Assembly (NCBI GenBank): GCA_022843025.1
Contig: JALHOL010000001.1
Coordinates: 620,001 to 684,000 of the forward strand
Length of the DNA stretch: 64,000 bases
Source of the DNA: Paracoccaceae bacterium
GTDB taxonomy: Bacteria; Pseudomonadota; Alphaproteobacteria; Rhodobacterales; Rhodobacteraceae
Reading direction: 5' to 3'
Positions 17,053 through 25,895 of the stretch are shown here, one piece after another. The translations under genes were made by a program, and so were the position numbers. Every line of letters starts with the position of its first letter. Positions within the stretch are counted from its first letter, which is position 1. A model generated the notes under the pieces. It saw only the letters and a program-made list of their open reading frames with translations, was not told where the DNA came from and searched no databases.

Positions 17053-17074
17053 GGGTATTTGGGCCAAGGTGAAG
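17053..17074 (+). repeat. GGGTATTT...CCAAGGTGAAG element, single copy
   Basis: Reads GGGTATTTGGGCCAAGGTGA + AG. It sits 47 bp beyond the stop of the minus-strand FAD oxidoreductase, in inverted orientation to it. The rest of the 241-bp gap 16881-17121 shows no recognisable gene. Confidence 0.75.
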
Positions 17075-17121
17075 GGGCGGGGCGTTTTCCCCTTTTGCTG
17101 CAGGGGGTTGCGGGTGGGCGG

Positions 17122-18378
17122 CTAGAACCGGGTGGGTAGATAGGGGGTGATGTCCATGCCCGGCGCGCGGCCAGCGATGAGGTTGGACACGATCCGTGCG
17201 GTGACGGGGGCCATCGACAGGCCCAGATGGCCGTGGCCGAAGGCGTGGATCACATCGCCCCCCGCACGGGACGGGCCGATGACGGGAACGGAGTCCGGCA
17301 TGGAGGGACGGAAACCCATCCAGGTGCGGTCAGGCTCGGGCAGGCCGGGGAAGATTTTCCGAGCACCTTCAACGAGTTTCGCGATGCGGTGGGGCGACGG
17401 CGGCGCGGTCAGGCCGCCCAGTTCGACCGTGCCTGCAACGCGCAGGCGGCCTTTCATCGGGCAGAGGTAGAAGCCGCGGGTGGTGGGGCAGGTGGGGCGG
17501 GTGACGGGGGGATTGGGCATATCCCATTCGACATGGTAGCCGCGTTCGGTATCGAGCGGGACGCGGTCGCCGGCCATTCTGGCGAGGTTGCGGGAATGGG
17601 CGCCGGCGGCGATGACGACGTGGCGGGCCTTCAGGGTTAGTCCCGGACCGGCGATGAGGATGCCATCCGCCTGGCGTTCAAGGGTTGTGGCGCGGGTCTG
17701 CACGATCTCGGCGCGGGTGGCGACTTCTGTGGCAAGAAGACCGACCATCCGCCCGGGATCATTGAGAAAAACGGCTTTGGGGAAGAAGGCGGCGCCGCCT
17801 GCGACCGCGGGCAGTGTAGGTTCCATCTGGCGCAGGGCTTCGGGTGCGATCAGATCGACGGTGACACCCAGAGAGCGGCGGAAGGCCATGTCCTGTTCGG
17901 CGGCGCGGAAGGCGGCGGATGTTTCATAGACATAGAGGCAGCCGCGCTTTTGCAGGATGTCGGCTGCGCCCAATTTTTCGCCTAGATTCAACCAGTTGGG
18001 GCAGGCGTCGGCCAGCAGGGCGGCGATGTTGCGGGCGTTGCGTTCGGCCTGTTTGGGCAGGGATTGCCAGGCGAAGCGGGCGAGCCACGGCATCAGCGCG
18101 GGCAGGGCGGCGCGGCGGATGGCGAGGGGGGAGTTGCGGTCAAACAGCAAGGAGGGGAGGTTGCGCAGCACGTCCGGGGTGCCGACGGGCAAGACGGCGT
18201 AATCGGCGATTGTCCCGGCATTTCCGTAGCTTGCGGCGTTTTGTGAAATCACGTCGCCGGGCGGGTTGGGATCAATCAGCGTCACTTCGCGCCCTTCGGC
18301 TGTCAGACGCTCGGCAATGGCCAGACCCACGACGCCCGCGCCGATGATGGCGATATCGGTGGTGATGTAGCGGGGCAT
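17122..18378 (-). CDS. FAD-dependent D-amino-acid dehydrogenase/amine oxidoreductase-like (DAO family)
   Basis: A 418-residue flavoprotein. The FAD-binding 'DIAIIGAGVVGLAIAERL' lies near the N-terminus (about 8-25), and 'HVVIAAGAHSRNLARM' and 'VIHAFGHGHLGLSMAPVTA' are typical of the DAO/DadA family. These enzymes oxidise amino acids, N-methyl amino acids or gamma-glutamyl-amines, usually feeding electrons to quinone. The start at 18378 ('MPRYITTDIA') places the FAD motif at the proper distance. It lies downstream of an iron-dependent alcohol dehydrogenase but behind that gene's strong terminator, so it likely has its own promoter. The substrate is unknown. Confidence 0.85.
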   Translation of the reverse strand: MPRYITTDIAIIGAGVVGLAIAERLTAEGREVTLIDPNPPGDVISQNAASYGNAGTIADYAVLPVGTPDVLRNLPSLLFDRNSPLAIRRAALPALMPWLARFAWQSLPKQAERNARNIAALLADACPNWLNLGEKLGAADILQKRGCLYVYETSAAFRAAEQDMAFRRSLGVTVDLIAPEALRQMEPTLPAVAGGAAFFPKAVFLNDPGRMVGLLATEVATRAEIVQTRATTLERQADGILIAGPGLTLKARHVVIAAGAHSRNLARMAGDRVPLDTERGYHVEWDMPNPPVTRPTCPTTRGFYLCPMKGRLRVAGTVELGGLTAPPSPHRIAKLVEGARKIFPGLPEPDRTWMGFRPSMPDSVPVIGPSRAGGDVIHAFGHGHLGLSMAPVTARIVSNLIAGRAPGMDITPYLPTRF

Positions 18379-18445
18379 GGGGGGCGGTTCCTTGGGCGTT
18401 AACGCAGTACGGCGGGGCGGTTCGGGAGGGGGGAAGGGGCGTGTG

Positions 18446-18498
18446 GGCTGTGCAGCAGCCGGTGCAGATGGCGGTGCAGACGATTGTGCATACAAATT
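18446..18498. repeat. 53-bp dispersed element with 12-bp-spaced GTGCAG/GTGCAT units
   Basis: This stretch matches 59350-59402 with 8 mismatches in 53 positions, including an identical 22-bp core beginning GGTGCAGATGGCGGTGCAGA. Within it, GGTGCAGATGGC, GGTGCAGACGAT and TGTGCATACAAA form three 12-bp-spaced units, as in a direct-repeat protein-binding site. It lies 68 bp upstream of the FAD oxidoreductase start. Confidence 0.65.
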
Positions 18499-18554
18499 CA
18501 GGCAGGGCCGGACGGTGCGGAATGGTTAAGGGTGCGGGGGTGCACAAAAGGAAA

Positions 18555-18583
18555 CCCCGCCCCGGATTGCGTCCGGGGCGGGG
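18555..18583 (-). terminator. Rho-independent terminator of the ADH unit
   Basis: A perfect 12-bp stem (CCCCGCCCCGGA / TCCGGGGCGGGG) with a 5-base loop lies 10 bp past the stop of the alcohol dehydrogenase gene. On the minus strand it is followed by TTTCCTTTT. This ends the GS-ALDH-ADH unit. Confidence 0.88.
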
Positions 18584-18592
18584 ATGGGCGGG

Positions 18593-19753
18593 TTACATGC
18601 AGGCCTGATAGAGCGCGCGGGTGTTTTCGCGCGTCATCGGGATGGGGTTACCGCCGCAGGACGGGTCTTCCAGCGCCATTTCGGTCAGCTCATCCAGACG
18701 CGCGGCATCCACCCCCATCGCCGTGAGGTTGGCGGGGATGTTGAGCGTGGCGCGCAGGTCCATCACCGCCTTGCGGAAGCCATCGAAGCCACCCGCGATG
18801 CCGATATAGGCGGCGGCCTTTTCCAGACGTGCCTCGATCACGGGGCGGTTGAAGTCGAGCACCATGGGCATGACGACGGCGTTCGTGGTGCCGTGATGGG
18901 TGTTGTAGACCGCGCCCACCGGGTGCGAGAGCGAGTGGATCGCGCCCAGACCTTTCTGGAAGGCGACCGCGCCCATGGCAGCGGCGGACATCATATGCGC
19001 CCGCGCCTCAAGGTTGGTGGGGTCGCTATAGGCGGTGGGAAGGTTTTCGAACACCAGACGCATCCCTTCCAGCGCGATGCCTTGCGACATCGGGTGGTAG
19101 AAGGGGGAACAATAGGCCTCAAGGCAATGCGCCAGCGCATCCATCCCGGTGCCTGCGGTGATGAACTTGGGCATTCCCACCGTAAGGGCCGGGTCGCAGA
19201 TCGTGACCACGGGCATGAGTTTGGGGTGGAAGATGATCTTTTTCTTGTGGGTGGCGGAGTTCGTCAGAACCCCGGCGCGGCCCACTTCGGACCCCGTGCC
19301 TGCGGTGGTGGGGACGGCCACGATCGGGGCGATCTTGTCGCCATCGGCGCGGGTGTACCAGTCGTCGATATCTTCGAGATCCCAGACCGACAGGTCGGCC
19401 CGCTGATGTGCCATGAGGGCGATCATCTTGCCGAGGTCGAGAGCCGAGCCGCCGCCGAAGCAGATCACACCGTCATGGCCGCCCGCTTTGTAGACCTTTA
19501 TCCCGGCATCCATGTTGCCTTCGTTCGGGTTCGGGTCGACTTCGGAAAACACTGCTGTGCCGAGCCCGGCCTTGGACAGCACCGCCACGGCTTCGGCCGT
19601 GATGGGCAGCGAGGCGAGGGCCTTGTCGGTGACGAAGAGGGGGTTCTTGATCCCCGCCGCCTTGCAGTGATCGGCCAGTTCGGCGATGCGGCCCACGCCG
19701 AATTTGATGGCGGTGGGGTAGGACCAGTTCCGGTTGGGAACATTGTGGGTCAT
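18593..19753 (-). CDS. Iron-containing alcohol dehydrogenase (group III)
   Basis: A 386-residue Fe-dependent alcohol dehydrogenase. The NAD-binding 'FGGGSALDLGKM' is near residue 100, and the metal ligands are in 'GMDALAHCLEAYCSPFYHP' (Asp, His) and 'GAIHSLSHPVGAVYNTHHG' (two His). The start at 19753 ('MTHNVPNRNW') lies 5 bp after the upstream aldehyde dehydrogenase stop. With ALDH and the GS-like ligase it forms an alcohol-to-aldehyde-to-acid oxidation module. A gamma-glutamylated amino-alcohol is one plausible substrate; the real one is unknown. Confidence 0.92.
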   Translation of the reverse strand: MTHNVPNRNWSYPTAIKFGVGRIAELADHCKAAGIKNPLFVTDKALASLPITAEAVAVLSKAGLGTAVFSEVDPNPNEGNMDAGIKVYKAGGHDGVICFGGGSALDLGKMIALMAHQRADLSVWDLEDIDDWYTRADGDKIAPIVAVPTTAGTGSEVGRAGVLTNSATHKKKIIFHPKLMPVVTICDPALTVGMPKFITAGTGMDALAHCLEAYCSPFYHPMSQGIALEGMRLVFENLPTAYSDPTNLEARAHMMSAAAMGAVAFQKGLGAIHSLSHPVGAVYNTHHGTTNAVVMPMVLDFNRPVIEARLEKAAAYIGIAGGFDGFRKAVMDLRATLNIPANLTAMGVDAARLDELTEMALEDPSCGGNPIPMTRENTRALYQACM

Positions 19754-19758
19754 GGTGT

Positions 19759-21138
19759 TCAGACCTTCTTGAGGTGATAGGATTTCGGACGGGTCACCGA
19801 ATGGAACCCGAGATAGGAGAGGCTGCCGCCGCGCCCGGTATCCTTGCAGCCCGTCCAGCACAGGGCCGGGTCAAGGTAATCGGCGCGGTTCATGAAGACG
19901 GTGCCGGTTTCGATACGTGCGCCGATGGCCTGCGCGGTTTCATAGTCCTGCGTCCAGACCGAGGCGGTGAGGCCATAGGGGGAATCGTTCATCAGGGCGA
20001 CGGCTTCGTCATCATCCTTGACCTTCATGATGCAGACGACGGGGCCGAAGGATTCTTCGGTCATCACGCGCATGGAGTGATCGACGTTGACGAGGATTTG
20101 CGGCGCGAGATAGGCGCCGCCGTCATCGGCGGGAAAGAGGGCGGGGTCGATCAGAGGTTTGGCCCCTGCGGCGATGGCATCGGCGATCTGGCCACGGACC
20201 ACGGCGGCGAAGCGCTTGTTGGCCATGGGGCCGAGGGTGCTGTCGGCATCAAACGGGTTGCCGAGTTTGAGGGTTTTGACCCATGCGACGGCCTTTTCGA
20301 CAAAGGCATCGTAGAGCGATTCATGGACATAGATGCGTTCGATGCCGCAGCAGCATTGGCCTGCGTTATACATCGCGCCGTCCATCAGCGTATCAACGGC
20401 GGCGTCAAGGTTGGCGTCGTGGCGGACATAGCCGGGGTCTTTGCCGCCCAGTTCGAGGCCCAGCGGCGTAAAGGTGCCAGCGGCGGCCTTTTCCATGGCG
20501 ATGCCACCGCCGACCGATCCGGTGAAGTTGACGAAGCCGAAGGAACGGGCGGCGATGAGGGATTCCGTCGTGGCGTGGTCGAGGACGACGTTCTGGAACA
20601 CGTCGGCGGGGATGCCTGCGGCGTGGAACGCCTCGGCCAGCCTTTCGCCGACCTTCATCGTCTGGCTGGCATGTTTCAGGATGACGGTGTTCCCGGCAAT
20701 GAGGGCGGGGACGAGGGTGTTGATCGTGGTAAGGTAGGGATAGTTCCACGGTGCCACGATGAAGACGACGCCGACCGGATCGCGGGCGAGGTAGCGGCGG
20801 AACTTGTCGCTGTCTTCGATCATTTCGGGGGCGAGCGTCTTGGCCGCGATGTCGGACATGTATTCGGTGCGGGCGTTGACGCCGCCGAATTCACCGCCAA
20901 AGCGGGTGGGGCGGCCCATCTGCCAGGCGAGTTCTTCGACGATGACGGCGGACATGTCGTTGAGGTTTTTCACGCCTGCCTTGACCAGCGCGATACGGTC
21001 CGCCAGCGGGCGGGCGGCCCAGGCCTTTTGTGCGGATTTGGCGCGGGCGACGGCGGCCTTTGCCTCATCCGGGGAAAGGGGCATGCGTTCGATATAGACC
21101 GATCCGTCGACCGGAGAGATGAGTTGGATGGGTTTCAT
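19759..21138 (-). CDS. NAD(P)-dependent aldehyde dehydrogenase
   Basis: A 459-residue aldehyde dehydrogenase superfamily member. It shows 'VFIVAPWNYPYLTTINTLVP' (substrate channel), NAD-site 'NFTGSVGGGIAM', catalytic Glu in 'LGLELGGKDPGYV' and the nucleophile in 'YNAGQCCCGIERI', where three consecutive cysteines occur. Later 'EESFGPVVCIMKV' and the C-terminal 'YLGFHSVTRPKSYHL' are also family-typical. The ATG at 21138 follows AAAGGTGACCAC. It sits between the GS-like gene (68-bp gap) and the Fe-alcohol dehydrogenase (5-bp gap). The likely role is oxidation of the aldehyde made by that dehydrogenase. Confidence 0.92.
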   Translation of the reverse strand: MKPIQLISPVDGSVYIERMPLSPDEAKAAVARAKSAQKAWAARPLADRIALVKAGVKNLNDMSAVIVEELAWQMGRPTRFGGEFGGVNARTEYMSDIAAKTLAPEMIEDSDKFRRYLARDPVGVVFIVAPWNYPYLTTINTLVPALIAGNTVILKHASQTMKVGERLAEAFHAAGIPADVFQNVVLDHATTESLIAARSFGFVNFTGSVGGGIAMEKAAAGTFTPLGLELGGKDPGYVRHDANLDAAVDTLMDGAMYNAGQCCCGIERIYVHESLYDAFVEKAVAWVKTLKLGNPFDADSTLGPMANKRFAAVVRGQIADAIAAGAKPLIDPALFPADDGGAYLAPQILVNVDHSMRVMTEESFGPVVCIMKVKDDDEAVALMNDSPYGLTASVWTQDYETAQAIGARIETGTVFMNRADYLDPALCWTGCKDTGRGGSLSYLGFHSVTRPKSYHLKKV

Positions 21139-21206
21139 GTGGTCACCTTTTGCGGCGGGATTGGCCCGCCATTCGTTCGTTGAGGCGGGGGAGGCCCCGC
21201 CCAGTT

Positions 21207-22574
21207 TTATGCGCGTTCCAGCAGGCGCTGGAGTTCGAAATCGGTCACGACGCGGTCTGTTTCCGCGATCTCCCATTGGGCGGCGTGGTGGTAGTGGTCG
21301 ACCACATCATCGCCCAGTGCGGCGCGCAGCATGGTGGAGGTGTTGAGCAGGGCAGCGGCTTCGCGGAGGTTCTTCGGAATCTCGCGCACACCGGCGGCGT
21401 GGTACATGTCGCCTTTCATTTCCGGCTCCAGCTCCATCTTGGCCTCGATCCCCGCCAGACCTGCGGCGAGAAGGGCGGCGCAGCAGAGGTAGGGGTTCAC
21501 GTCACTGCCGGGGATGCGGCATTCGACGCGGACGGCCTTGGTGTGTTCGCCGCATACGCGGAAGCCTGCGGTGCGGTTGTCCGCGCTCCAGACCGCTTTG
21601 GTGGGGGCGAACATGCCGATGGTAAAGCGTTTGTAGCTGTTGACGTAGGGCGCGAGGAAGGTGGTGATTTCCTGCGCGTGGGCGAGTTGGCCCGCGACGA
21701 AGTGCTTCATGGTAGCGGACATGCCATGCGGATCGTCATGGTCGTAGAAGGCGGGCTTGCCATCCAGCGTCCAGAGCGATTGGTGGACATGGGAGGAGGA
21801 CCCCGCTTTGCGGTGGTCATACTTGGCCATGAAGGTGACGGACTTGCCCTTGGTATGGGCGATTTCCTTGACGCCTTGCTTGATGATGACGTGGTTGTCG
21901 GCGGTATCGAGCGCGTCGGAGTATTTGTAGTTCACCTCATGCTGGCCGGCGTCGGCCTCGCCCTTGGTGTTCTCGATCGGGATGCCGGCGGCGTAGAGGC
22001 CGTTGCGGACATCGCGCATCAGGGATTCTTCCTTGGAGGTCTGGAAGAGGTGGTAATCCTCGTTATAGCCGGAGATGGGCTTCAGCGCGGAGAGGCCGCC
22101 GTCGCGCAGGTTTTCATAGGCGTTCTCGAAGATGTAGAATTCGAGTTCCGTGGCCATCATGGGTTCAAACCCCATGGCGCGGGCGCGGGCGACCTGTTTT
22201 TTCAAAATCGCGCGGGGGGAGACGGTGACCTCTTCCTGCGTGTGGTGATCGAGAAGGTCGGACAGGCACAGCGCGGTACCGGGCAGCCAGGGCAGGGCGC
22301 GCAGGGTGGAGAGGTCGGGCTTCATCACATAGTCGCCGTAACCCTGTTCCCATCCGGCGGATTTGTAGCCGGGGACGGTGTTCATCTCCATGTCCACGGC
22401 CAGCAGGTAGTTGCAGCAGTGGGTTTCCTTGTAGCCGTTGGAAACGAAGAAGGCGGCGTGAAAGCGTTTGCCCATCAGGCGGCCCTGCATGTCGATCGCG
22501 GCCACCAGAACGGTGTCGATCTCGCCGCGGGCGACGGCTTCTTTCAGGGTGTCGAATGTCATGGTTCCGGGCAT
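21207..22574 (-). CDS. Glutamine synthetase-like ligase, second homologue
   Basis: A 455-residue GS-family protein, clearly different from the one at 6606-8000. It has 'DTVLVAAIDMQGRLMGKRFH' at the N-terminus, 'MATELEFYIF' (metal Glu), 'ENTKGEADAGQHEVNYKY', 'SSSHVHQSLW' and 'RVECRIPGSDVNPYLCCAAL'. These are intact catalytic motifs. Pairing with ALDH and Fe-ADH points to gamma-glutamylation of an amine or amino-alcohol, as in GlnT/IpuC/PuuA-type catabolic ligases, rather than ammonia assimilation. The ATG at 22574 is preceded by TGAGG seven bases upstream. The nearest upstream gene is dctP, across a 319-bp gap. Confidence 0.87.
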   Translation of the reverse strand: MPGTMTFDTLKEAVARGEIDTVLVAAIDMQGRLMGKRFHAAFFVSNGYKETHCCNYLLAVDMEMNTVPGYKSAGWEQGYGDYVMKPDLSTLRALPWLPGTALCLSDLLDHHTQEEVTVSPRAILKKQVARARAMGFEPMMATELEFYIFENAYENLRDGGLSALKPISGYNEDYHLFQTSKEESLMRDVRNGLYAAGIPIENTKGEADAGQHEVNYKYSDALDTADNHVIIKQGVKEIAHTKGKSVTFMAKYDHRKAGSSSHVHQSLWTLDGKPAFYDHDDPHGMSATMKHFVAGQLAHAQEITTFLAPYVNSYKRFTIGMFAPTKAVWSADNRTAGFRVCGEHTKAVRVECRIPGSDVNPYLCCAALLAAGLAGIEAKMELEPEMKGDMYHAAGVREIPKNLREAAALLNTSTMLRAALGDDVVDHYHHAAQWEIAETDRVVTDFELQRLLERA

Positions 22575-22858
22575 CTTGTGGCCTCATATCTTTGGCGTCG
22601 GTGGCCCCTGTCGGGGGCGGAATGGGAGTGGACCGTCGGGCGGTCAGCCGTGCAGAGCGCGGCGGGCGGGCCGGGCACCGCCGAATTCAGGCTTGCGGGG
22701 CCAGCAATCGGTGCGGGCGTCAGATCGGGCTGGGCATGCGATCCGCATTGGGCCTCCGGGGCGGCGGCAGGGGGCCGGATGCCGGTGCCGCAGAATTTGA
22801 TCATATCTTTGCAGGTCTTCCCGCGCAATCGCCCTTGATCGGGGAAGGCGGGGGGTGC
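22575..22858. other. Gene-free leader region of the GS-ALDH-ADH unit
   Basis: No convincing gene is present in either strand. The region is GC-rich except for AATTTGATCATATCTTTG at 22794-22811, whose AATTTGATCA core is shared with the palindrome at 9424. It probably carries the promoter of the minus-strand GS-like gene with a leader of up to 200 bases; no known riboswitch was recognised. Confidence 0.4.
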
Positions 22859-22883
22859 GGTGGGGCGGCAGTGCCGCCCCACC
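22859..22883 (-). terminator. Hairpin after dctP
   Basis: A perfect 11-bp stem GGTGGGGCGGC / GCCGCCCCACC with loop AGT begins 10 bp beyond the dctP stop. No clear U-run follows, so it may be a weak or Rho-assisted terminator or an mRNA 3'-end stabiliser that separates transporter and enzyme expression. Confidence 0.7.
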
Positions 22884-22893
22884 GTTCGTCGGA

Positions 22894-23931
22894 TCAGAAG
22901 CGGTATGGACGTCCGGCTTTCACCATGACGTCGTTATACTGCTTGAAGATGGCCACGACCTTGGCCTTCACTTCGCTTTCGGCGGCGATTTCATCCCAGA
23001 AGGTCAGGGCGGCGGCTTCGACCGTTTTCCATTCCTCATCCGGGATGGTGGTCAGTTGCAGCTTGCCGCCGTTGATGCGCAGGTCAGCTTCGCCCGCCCA
23101 GTACCAGTGCTGGCGGTAGTAGTGGGACTGTTCGAAACAGGTCGCCAGCAGTTCCTGCAGGTGCGGCGGCAGTTCGTTCCAGCGGTCCATGTTGGCGAAG
23201 AAGTGCCCGATCCATGCGCCCGAGATGTTGTTGGTGAGGAAGTAGTTGGTCACGTTGGACCAGCCCACGGTGTAGACCTCGGTGATGCCGGACCATGCGA
23301 TGCCGTCCAGTTCGCCGGTCTGCATCGCAACTTCGATGTCTTCCCACGGCAGGGTGACGGGGACGACGCCGAATTGAGTGAGGAAGCGGCCAGCGGTCGG
23401 GAAGGTGAAGACGCGCTTGCCTTGCAGGTCGGCAAGGCTGTTGATCGGGTCTTTGGTGGCGAAGTGGCAGGGGTCCCATGCGCCGGCCGAGATGTGCTTG
23501 ACGCCGACAGCGGCGTATTCTTCTTCCCAGATCTGCTTGAGGCCGTATTTGTTGAACAGCGCGGGCACGTCGAGCGAGTAGCGCAGGCCAAGCGGGAAGT
23601 AGCCGCCGAACACGGTCACTTCGGTGGGGGATGCCATCGAGTCATCATCGGACTGGACGCAGTCGATGGTGCCTGCCTGCATCGCCTGAAACAGTTCGCC
23701 CGTCGGGACGAGCTGGTCGGCGTAGAAAAGTTCGATCTCCATCTGGCCTTGGGCGATGCGGTTGAAGGCATCAACGGCGGGTTTGACCACCTGTTCGCCA
23801 AGGGCGGCGCCGGCATAGGTCTGCATCCGCCATTTGATGGGGGCCTGTGCGGTGGCGATGGCGGGCGCGGCCAGCGTGGCGGCCCCGGCCAGAGCGCCCT
23901 TGGTGAGGAAGGAACGTCTTGAAGTCGTCAT
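22894..23931 (-). CDS. TRAP transporter substrate-binding protein (DctP family)
   Basis: A 345-residue periplasmic solute-binding protein with a twin-arginine signal ('TSRRSFLTKGALAGAATLAA', cleavage near 'ATAQA'). The mature part begins 'PIKWRMQTYAGAALGEQVVK' and contains 'ELDGIAWSGITEVYTVGW'. This resembles the mannitol/chloroaromatic or 2-oxo-acid TRAP subgroup rather than classical C4-dicarboxylate DctP; that subgroup call is from memory. Ligands usually carry a carboxylate. It follows dctQ and dctM in the same operon. Confidence 0.9.
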   Translation of the reverse strand: MTTSRRSFLTKGALAGAATLAAPAIATAQAPIKWRMQTYAGAALGEQVVKPAVDAFNRIAQGQMEIELFYADQLVPTGELFQAMQAGTIDCVQSDDDSMASPTEVTVFGGYFPLGLRYSLDVPALFNKYGLKQIWEEEYAAVGVKHISAGAWDPCHFATKDPINSLADLQGKRVFTFPTAGRFLTQFGVVPVTLPWEDIEVAMQTGELDGIAWSGITEVYTVGWSNVTNYFLTNNISGAWIGHFFANMDRWNELPPHLQELLATCFEQSHYYRQHWYWAGEADLRINGGKLQLTTIPDEEWKTVEAAALTFWDEIAAESEVKAKVVAIFKQYNDVMVKAGRPYRF

Positions 23932-23980
23932 TTGTCAGCCTCCTGGTTGGATGCGGGTCTGAAACGCCCGCGATTGGGTA

Positions 23981-25324
23981 TCAGTTCGGATAGATCAGAT
24001 TGGGCAGCCACAGCGCGATGCCGGGGAAGAGCATGATCAAGGCAAGCGCGGCCACCATCACGAGCACGAAGGGAACGACGGACCGGTAGATGTCGCCCAT
24101 GCTGATTTCCGGCGGCGCGAAGGCGCGCATCAGGAAGAGGTTATAGCCGAAGGGCGGCGTCAGATAGGCGATCTGGCAGGTGATGGTGTAGAGCACGCCG
24201 TACCAGATCAGCACATCTTCGGGCGGGATGCCAAGGTCGAGCGTGGCCACCAGCGGCACATAGAGCGGGGCCACGATGACCAGCATCGCCGTGTCATCGA
24301 GGAACATGCCCATCAGCAGGAAGCTGACCTGCATGAGGATCAGGATCGTCCACGGGCCGAACCCCAGTTTTTCGACAAAGAGGCTTTCAATCGCCTTGAC
24401 CGCGCCGAGGCCATCGAAGACCGCGCCGAAGGCCAGTGCAGCAAGGATCACCCACATGAACATGCAGGTGATGAACAGGGTGGAGCGGGTGGCAACCTCG
24501 AACACCATCTTGTTCATGCGGCCCTTGATTACCGCGGCCAGCATGGTGGCGGCGACGCCGATCACCGAGCTTTCGACAAGCGAGGTCCAGCCGTAGATGA
24601 AGGGAAACATCATCGCGAAGAAGATGATGAAGGGCAGCGCGCCCGCGCGCAGGGCGTGGAACTTGTCGGCGCGGGTGATGGTGGCGCGTTCCTCGGCGCT
24701 CATGGCGGGGCCAAGCGCGGGCTGGATGCGGCAGCGGATATAGACATAGAGGATGAACAACGCCGCCATCATCAGGCCGGGAAGGACGCCTGCCAGCCAA
24801 AGTTCGGAGACCGGGGCGCGGGCGATCATGGCGTAGAGGACGAGCACAACGGATGGCGGAATCAGGATGCCGAGCGAGGAGCCTGCCTGAATGACGCCGG
24901 TCACCATTTCCTTTTGATAGCCGCGTCGCAGCAGTTCGGGCAGGGCGATGGTCGACCCGATGGCCATGCCCGCAACAGACAGCCCGTTCATGGCCGAGAT
25001 CAGCACCATCAGAAGGATCGTCCCGATGGCGAGGCCACCCGGAATGGGGCCGAACCAGACATGGAACATGCGATAGAGGTCATCGGCGAGGCGGCTTTCG
25101 CTCATGATGTAGCCCATGAAGACGAACATGGGCAGCGACAGGAGCGGATACCATTTCATCAGTTTCATCGAGGCCGAGAAGCCCATGTTGTGCCCGCCTG
25201 TGCCCCAGAGCGAAATGGCGGCGACCACGGCGACAAAGCCGATGATCCCGAACACGCGCTGCCCGGTCATCATCATCAGCAGCATGGTCGAGAACATCAG
25301 GGCGGCGATCATCTCATAGGGCAT
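23981..25324 (-). CDS. TRAP transporter large permease (DctM family)
   Basis: A 447-residue polytopic membrane protein with about 12 hydrophobic segments. It shows 'GLSVAGMAIGSTIALPELLR', 'GSSLGILIPPSVVLVLYAMI' and 'FLDDTAMLVIVAPLYVPLVA', typical of the ion-transporter superfamily DctM subunit that binds Na+ and moves the substrate. Its start codon shares one base with the dctQ stop (TGATG), so the two permease subunits are coupled. The substrate is presumably shared with the downstream catabolic enzymes. Confidence 0.93.
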   Translation of the reverse strand: MPYEMIAALMFSTMLLMMMTGQRVFGIIGFVAVVAAISLWGTGGHNMGFSASMKLMKWYPLLSLPMFVFMGYIMSESRLADDLYRMFHVWFGPIPGGLAIGTILLMVLISAMNGLSVAGMAIGSTIALPELLRRGYQKEMVTGVIQAGSSLGILIPPSVVLVLYAMIARAPVSELWLAGVLPGLMMAALFILYVYIRCRIQPALGPAMSAEERATITRADKFHALRAGALPFIIFFAMMFPFIYGWTSLVESSVIGVAATMLAAVIKGRMNKMVFEVATRSTLFITCMFMWVILAALAFGAVFDGLGAVKAIESLFVEKLGFGPWTILILMQVSFLLMGMFLDDTAMLVIVAPLYVPLVATLDLGIPPEDVLIWYGVLYTITCQIAYLTPPFGYNLFLMRAFAPPEISMGDIYRSVVPFVLVMVAALALIMLFPGIALWLPNLIYPN

Positions 25325-25887
25325 CAGATCGTCTCTCCGCGGATGGTGGCGATGTCTTTCGCCAGCGACGAGAGCGCTTGGAGAAGCATGAGGATGAAGC
25401 CTGTCAGCATCACAAGCTTGATGGGCCAGAGATAGGGCCGCCAGGCGGTTGGGCTGCGTTCCAGCCGGCCGATTTGCGGCCAGGACAGGCCGAGGGCGGA
25501 GGTTGTGGGATCAGTCCATTTCAGGCCGAGGGAGTAGCCGAAGCTTTCCGCCGCACCCCAGATCAACACGCCGAGATAGAAGATGATGGCAAAGACGGTG
25601 AAGCCGTCCCACCAGGCGCGGCGGACGGGGGATTGCTTGGCATAGAACAGGTCCATGCGGACATGGCCTTCGTTCTGCATCGTGTAGGGGCCGCCGAGGA
25701 TGTAATAGGCCACCATCACGAACTGGGCCATTTCCAGCGTCCAGAGCGAGGGGTTGAAGAAGGCTTTGGAGAGGGAGGACCAGGTCAGGATCGCCATCAG
25801 GACGAACAGAAGATACATCGCAAAGCGCCCGACGCCGTAATTCAGGCGGTCGACGAGGCGGACGAAGGCGATCACGAAACGCGGCAT
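25324..25887 (-). CDS. TRAP transporter small permease (DctQ family)
   Basis: A 187-residue protein with four transmembrane segments, matching the DctQ small subunit. It has 'RFAMYLLFVLMAILTWSSLS', 'GPYTMQNEGHVRMDLFY' and a C-terminal helix before 'LSSLAKDIATIRGETI'. The ATG at 25887 has a good GAGGA site 5 bases upstream; an in-frame GTG at 25899 lacks one. It is preceded by the N-formylglutamate-amidohydrolase-like gene with an 8-bp gap. Confidence 0.88.
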   Translation of the reverse strand: MPRFVIAFVRLVDRLNYGVGRFAMYLLFVLMAILTWSSLSKAFFNPSLWTLEMAQFVMVAYYILGGPYTMQNEGHVRMDLFYAKQSPVRRAWWDGFTVFAIIFYLGVLIWGAAESFGYSLGLKWTDPTTSALGLSWPQIGRLERSPTAWRPYLWPIKLVMLTGFILMLLQALSSLAKDIATIRGETI

Positions 25888-25895
25888 CCGGTTCC

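Noticed and set aside
19774..21183. A 469-codon plus-strand frame opposite the aldehyde dehydrogenase
   Set aside because: Antisense shadow; no ribosome site and no protein family.
22575..22893. A riboswitch or small RNA in the leader of the second GS-like gene
   Set aside because: No conserved riboswitch core or convincing structured RNA seen; only the dctP hairpin and an A/T island.
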